Origin: Bog-756 sp035534835
GTDB lineage: Bacteria > Actinomycetota > Acidimicrobiia > Acidimicrobiales > RAAP-2
NCBI GenBank assembly: GCA_035534835.1
Contig: DATLRE010000002.1
Coordinates: forward strand, 3,779-67,778
Reading direction: 5' to 3'
Length of the DNA stretch: 64,000 nucleotides
Part shown: one piece after another, positions 61,334 through 64,000 of the stretch
Layout of the letters: each line of letters opens with the position of its first letter
How positions within the stretch are numbered: the stretch's first letter is position 1
Program-made: the position numbers and the translations under genes
The notes under the pieces: generated by a model
The model's database searches: none
What the model saw: only the letters and a program-made list of their open reading frames with translations
What the model was told of the DNA's origin: nothing

Positions 61334-62945
61334 GGACGGGCTCCTGCGACAGTGCGGCCCGGACCTCGTCGACGGTGAGCCACGGGTCCGGGCTCAGCAC
61401 CTTGGCCACCTGCGGGGCGAACACCGGCGAGTGGCAGACCACCTCGCGGGCGGGACCGTCCCCGACGACCTCCCCTTCGGCCAGGACCACGGCGCGGGTG
61501 GCGACCTGGGCCACCAGCTCCACGTCGTGGGTGGCCATCACCACGCCGTGGCCGGCCGCGGCCAGCTCGGCCAGCAGCCGCACGAGCCGGGCCTTGCCCG
61601 GGTAGTCGAGTCCCCGGGTGGGCTCGTCCAGCAGCAGCAACGGGGGTGCCGGAGCCAGCACGACGGCCAGTGCCAGCGCGAGGCGCTGACCTTCGGACAG
61701 GTCACGCGGGTGACGGTCGAGGTCCAGGCCGGGCAGCACCCGCTCGAGGACGGCGGCGGTCGTCCCGGGGGTGAGGTCCGTGTCGCGGTCGGCTCCTGCG
61801 CACTCGTCGGCGACCGTCTCGCCGTAGAGCAGGACGCCGGCGTCCTGGGGAACGAGGCCGACACGGGCGACGAGGGCACGCGGGTCGAGCCCCGCGGGGT
61901 CGAGTCCGTCGACGCGCACCGTCCCCGACGACGGCCGTCGCACACCGGCCAATTGGCCGAGCAGCGTCGACTTGCCGGACCCGTTGCGACCCATGACGGC
62001 CACGATCTCCCCGGAGCCGAATCCCAGGCTGACGGCGTCGAGGGCGGTGACGTCGTCGTAGCGGACCGTCACCGAGTGCACGGAGGCCAGCGGTGCGCCG
62101 GCCGGAGCGTCGCGGGTCGCCGGACGGGCACCGTGGAGCCGGAGGCGCAGCCCGCCGGCCTGGCGGCGGGCATCCCGGACGGACAGGGGGAGCGGCTCCC
62201 ATGCCGCCAGGCGGCCCAGCTCCACCAGGGGCGGCGCCACCGGCGAGTCGACCATGACGTCGGCGGCCGACCCGACGACGAGGGGTGACCCCGGGCCCCG
62301 GACCAGCACCATGGTGTCGGCGAACGGCAGCACCCGTTCGAGGCGGTGCTCGGCCAGGAGGACGGTGAGTCCGAGGTCGTGGACGAGCCGGGTCAACGAG
62401 GCGAGCACCTCCTCGGCGGCGGCCGGATCGAGGGCCGACGTGGGCTCGTCGAGCACCAGCACCCGGGGCGAGGCGGTCAGCACCGCGCCGATCGCCACCC
62501 GCTGCTGCTGTCCGCCCGACAGCGTGGCCAGTGGCCGGTCGCGCAGCTCGTGGAGTCCCAGCAGGTCGAGGGTGTCCTCCACCCGGCGCCGCATCACCGA
62601 GGGATCGAGCCCCAGGTTCTCCATCGTGTAGGCCAGCTCGTCCTCGACCGAATCGGTCACGAAGCTGGCCGCCGGGTTCTGCCCCACCATCCCGACGACG
62701 TCGGCGAGCTCGCGGGGCGGGTACTCCCGGGTGGAGCGGCCGTCGACGGTGACCGTTCCCGACAGGCGTCCCCCGGTGAAGTGGGGCACCAGTCCGTTCA
62801 CGGCACGGAGGAGCGTCGTCTTGCCGGATCCGGTCGGCCCCACCACGACGCACAGCTCGCCCTCGCCGACGGTCAGGTCCACCCGGTCCAGCGTGGGCCG
62901 GTCGGCTCCGTCGTAGGTGAACGAGACGTCCGCGAACCCGATCAT
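61326..62945 (-). CDS. ECF transporter double ATPase (EcfA-EcfA' fusion)
   Basis: Two ATPase domains fused in 539 residues. The first has Walker A GPTGSGKTT, signature LSGGQQQR and Walker B VLVLDEPTSALD; the second has Walker A GRNGSGKST, signature LSEGQRLALALA (Glu in place of the second Gly) and LLLLDEPTRGLD. They are joined by about 60 residues. This layout supplies both ATPases of the ECF module in one chain, as is common in actinobacteria. The ATG overlaps the ecfT stop (ATGA). Confidence 0.92.
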   Translation of the reverse strand: MIGFADVSFTYDGADRPTLDRVDLTVGEGELCVVVGPTGSGKTTLLRAVNGLVPHFTGGRLSGTVTVDGRSTREYPPRELADVVGMVGQNPAASFVTDSVEDELAYTMENLGLDPSVMRRRVEDTLDLLGLHELRDRPLATLSGGQQQRVAIGAVLTASPRVLVLDEPTSALDPAAAEEVLASLTRLVHDLGLTVLLAEHRLERVLPFADTMVLVRGPGSPLVVGSAADVMVDSPVAPPLVELGRLAAWEPLPLSVRDARRQAGGLRLRLHGARPATRDAPAGAPLASVHSVTVRYDDVTALDAVSLGFGSGEIVAVMGRNGSGKSTLLGQLAGVRRPSSGTVRVDGLDPAGLDPRALVARVGLVPQDAGVLLYGETVADECAGADRDTDLTPGTTAAVLERVLPGLDLDRHPRDLSEGQRLALALAVVLAPAPPLLLLDEPTRGLDYPGKARLVRLLAELAAAGHGVVMATHDVELVAQVATRAVVLAEGEVVGDGPAREVVCHSPVFAPQVAKVLSPDPWLTVDEVRAALSQEPVRG

Positions 62946-64000
62946 GCGGCCCGGTCCCCGGTGCGGCCCCCCGGCGCGACGACGACCACCGGTCCGGTCG
63001 TCGGACGGGCAGCCGGGGCGCGCCCCCGGTCGGGTCCGTCCGGGGTGCCGGGCCGTCCCGCCCGCACCGACGGGGTCCGACGCCGCTCGACGGGGGCGAC
63101 CCAGGCCGGGAGCAGGCCGAACAGGATCCCGGCGGCGGCGACGGGCGGGAGTGTCGGCAGGGACAGGGGGTACACCGAGAACTGGAGGCCCGACACGCCG
63201 AGCACCCCGGCGCCGACCAGGCAGCCGACCACGACGGCGCCCGAAGCCGAGACCAGCCACTCGGGGGTCCCCCACGGATCGGGCCGGTGCCGGGTGCGCT
63301 GGGTGCGTCGGCCCCCGGCGGCCAGGCCCACGCCCACCAGGACGGCGCCGAGCGCCACGAACGGGATCCCGCCGCCCGGCAGCGACCCGGCCACCAGCAC
63401 CCCGTAGACGCCACCCACCACCAGCAGCAGTCCGACGGCCGTGCCGCCGGAGGCCCACCGGCGGGCGCCCGCCGACACCGGCACCCGACGCCCGTAGCCC
63501 CGGGCGTCCATGGACGCCGCCAGCTGGAGCGACCGGTCGAAGCCACTCTCGAGCACGGGCACGGCCATGCCCCGCAGGCCGGCGAAGCCCCGCACCGGGC
63601 GACCGCGCAGTCGCCGGGCGGCCCGCACCTCGCCGATGGCCACGACCAGCTCGGGCGCGAAGGCGAGGGCGACGGTGATGGCGACGCCGGCCTCGTAGAG
63701 CACGGCCGGCAGGCACCGCAGCAGCCGGTACGGGCTGGCCAGCGAATTGGCGGCGCCGAAGCAGAGCAGCACCACGGCGAGGCGCAACCCCTGGACGACG
63801 GCCTGGAGGACGGCCTCGGCCGTGACCGGGCCCCCGACGCTCACGCCCTCGGCCCAGGACGGGAGCGGCACGTGGGGCAGCGTGAACAGCACGTGCCCGG
63901 GGAGCCGGTTGCCGAACACGACCACCAGGACGACCCGGAGCACGATCACCGCCAGCCCCAGCCGGAGGAACACGGCGAGCGAGCGCGACCACGGGGCCGA
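62942..64000 (-). CDS. ECF transporter transmembrane component EcfT (5' end beyond the window)
   Basis: Coupling membrane subunit of the ECF importer, incomplete: the frame runs to the window edge without a stop, and the sequence ahead of the first in-window GTG (63973) already looks like family sequence (WSRSLAVFLRLG), so the true start lies outside. At least five hydrophobic segments are present. The coupling motifs are EVRAARRLRG and SMDARGYGRR (Ala-Arg-Gly type helices that contact the ATPases). The last 40 residues are Pro/Arg-rich. Confidence 0.88.
   Translation of the reverse strand, partial: SAPWSRSLAVFLRLGLAVIVLRVVLVVVFGNRLPGHVLFTLPHVPLPSWAEGVSVGGPVTAEAVLQAVVQGLRLAVVLLCFGAANSLASPYRLLRCLPAVLYEAGVAITVALAFAPELVVAIGEVRAARRLRGRPVRGFAGLRGMAVPVLESGFDRSLQLAASMDARGYGRRVPVSAGARRWASGGTAVGLLLVVGGVYGVLVAGSLPGGGIPFVALGAVLVGVGLAAGGRRTQRTRHRPDPWGTPEWLVSASGAVVVGCLVGAGVLGVSGLQFSVYPLSLPTLPPVAAAGILFGLLPAWVAPVERRRTPSVRAGRPGTPDGPDRGRAPAARPTTGPVVVVAPGGRTGDRAA

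Noticed and set aside
58187..61378. 1063-codon plus-strand open frame
   Set aside because: Antisense to the acyl-CoA synthetase and the ECF S component, both well supported.

Overview
The window is very GC-rich, tightly packed bacterial chromosome. It has many GTG starts and long chains of genes joined by 1-8 nt start/stop overlaps. The gene content fits Actinomycetota: an F420-type (Ddn-like) oxidoreductase, a FadE34-like double acyl-CoA dehydrogenase, EcfT/EcfA/S transporters, and MurL. Two large exported proteins carry a 42-residue 'GYW...DGGIFAFGDA' repeat that I associate with Acidimicrobiia. I therefore suggest an uncultured or little-studied acidimicrobial actinobacterium; this is inference, because there is no rRNA marker here. 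I see no insertion sequence, prophage or CRISPR array. The only RNA gene is a tRNA-Leu(UAG).

Layout. (1) 48-2395: 1-Cys peroxiredoxin facing a crotonase and a HAD phosphatase, with a 24-bp perfect palindrome between them. (2) 2427-9865: a membrane protein joining a kinase-like domain to a UPF0104-type flippase domain, then two exported repeat proteins (SpoIID-like and FG-GAP-like). (3) 10107-12011: a GT-C membrane glycosyltransferase. (4) 23094 back to 12097: one ten-gene minus-strand operon for an ABC-exported cell-surface polysaccharide (Wzm, Wzt, five GT4 glycosyltransferases, two methyltransferase-like proteins) with a clpP gene in its middle. It is led by a strong leaderless-type promoter next to the divergent tRNA-Leu. 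(5) 23383-36707: CoA/lipid metabolism and uptake: Ddn-like protein, two SDRs, a Liv-type ABC importer with a fused LivHM permease, MaoC proteins, a FadE34-like dehydrogenase behind a KstR-like operator, and two crotonases. (6) 36727-41695: a thioredoxin-fold protein with a CxC motif, the MurD-MurL pair for alternative D-glutamate incorporation into peptidoglycan, a SixA-like phosphatase, and a SnoaL-fold protein. (7) 47961 back to 41727: a five-gene MacB-like export operon with two different membrane-fusion proteins. (8) 48198-52562: aldo/keto reductase, DsbA-fold protein, HDAC-like deacetylase, universal stress protein, HSL-type esterase. (9) 52616-58682: a fused biotinyl-carrier/carboxyltransferase, another aldo/keto reductase, SnoaL-fold protein, a GNAT-AAA+ fusion, a DUF167 protein and RNase Z. 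(10) 58679-64000: a fatty acyl-CoA synthetase with its own promoter and an ECF vitamin-type transporter (S, fused double ATPase, EcfT cut by the window edge).

How it fits together. Two themes dominate: the cell envelope (polysaccharide synthesis and export, SpoIID-like protein, MurD/MurL, flippase-like protein, MacB-like exporter) and beta-oxidation-type metabolism of lipids, possibly sterols (FadD, FadE34-like, three crotonases, two MaoC proteins, Hsd4-like SDR, carboxylase, KstR-like site). The least conventional elements are the GNAT-AAA+ fusion, clpP inside a Wzm/Wzt operon, the shared-repeat exported proteins and the MurD-MurL pair. Start codons were chosen from ribosome binding sites, family length and overlaps, so several differ from the longest open frame.
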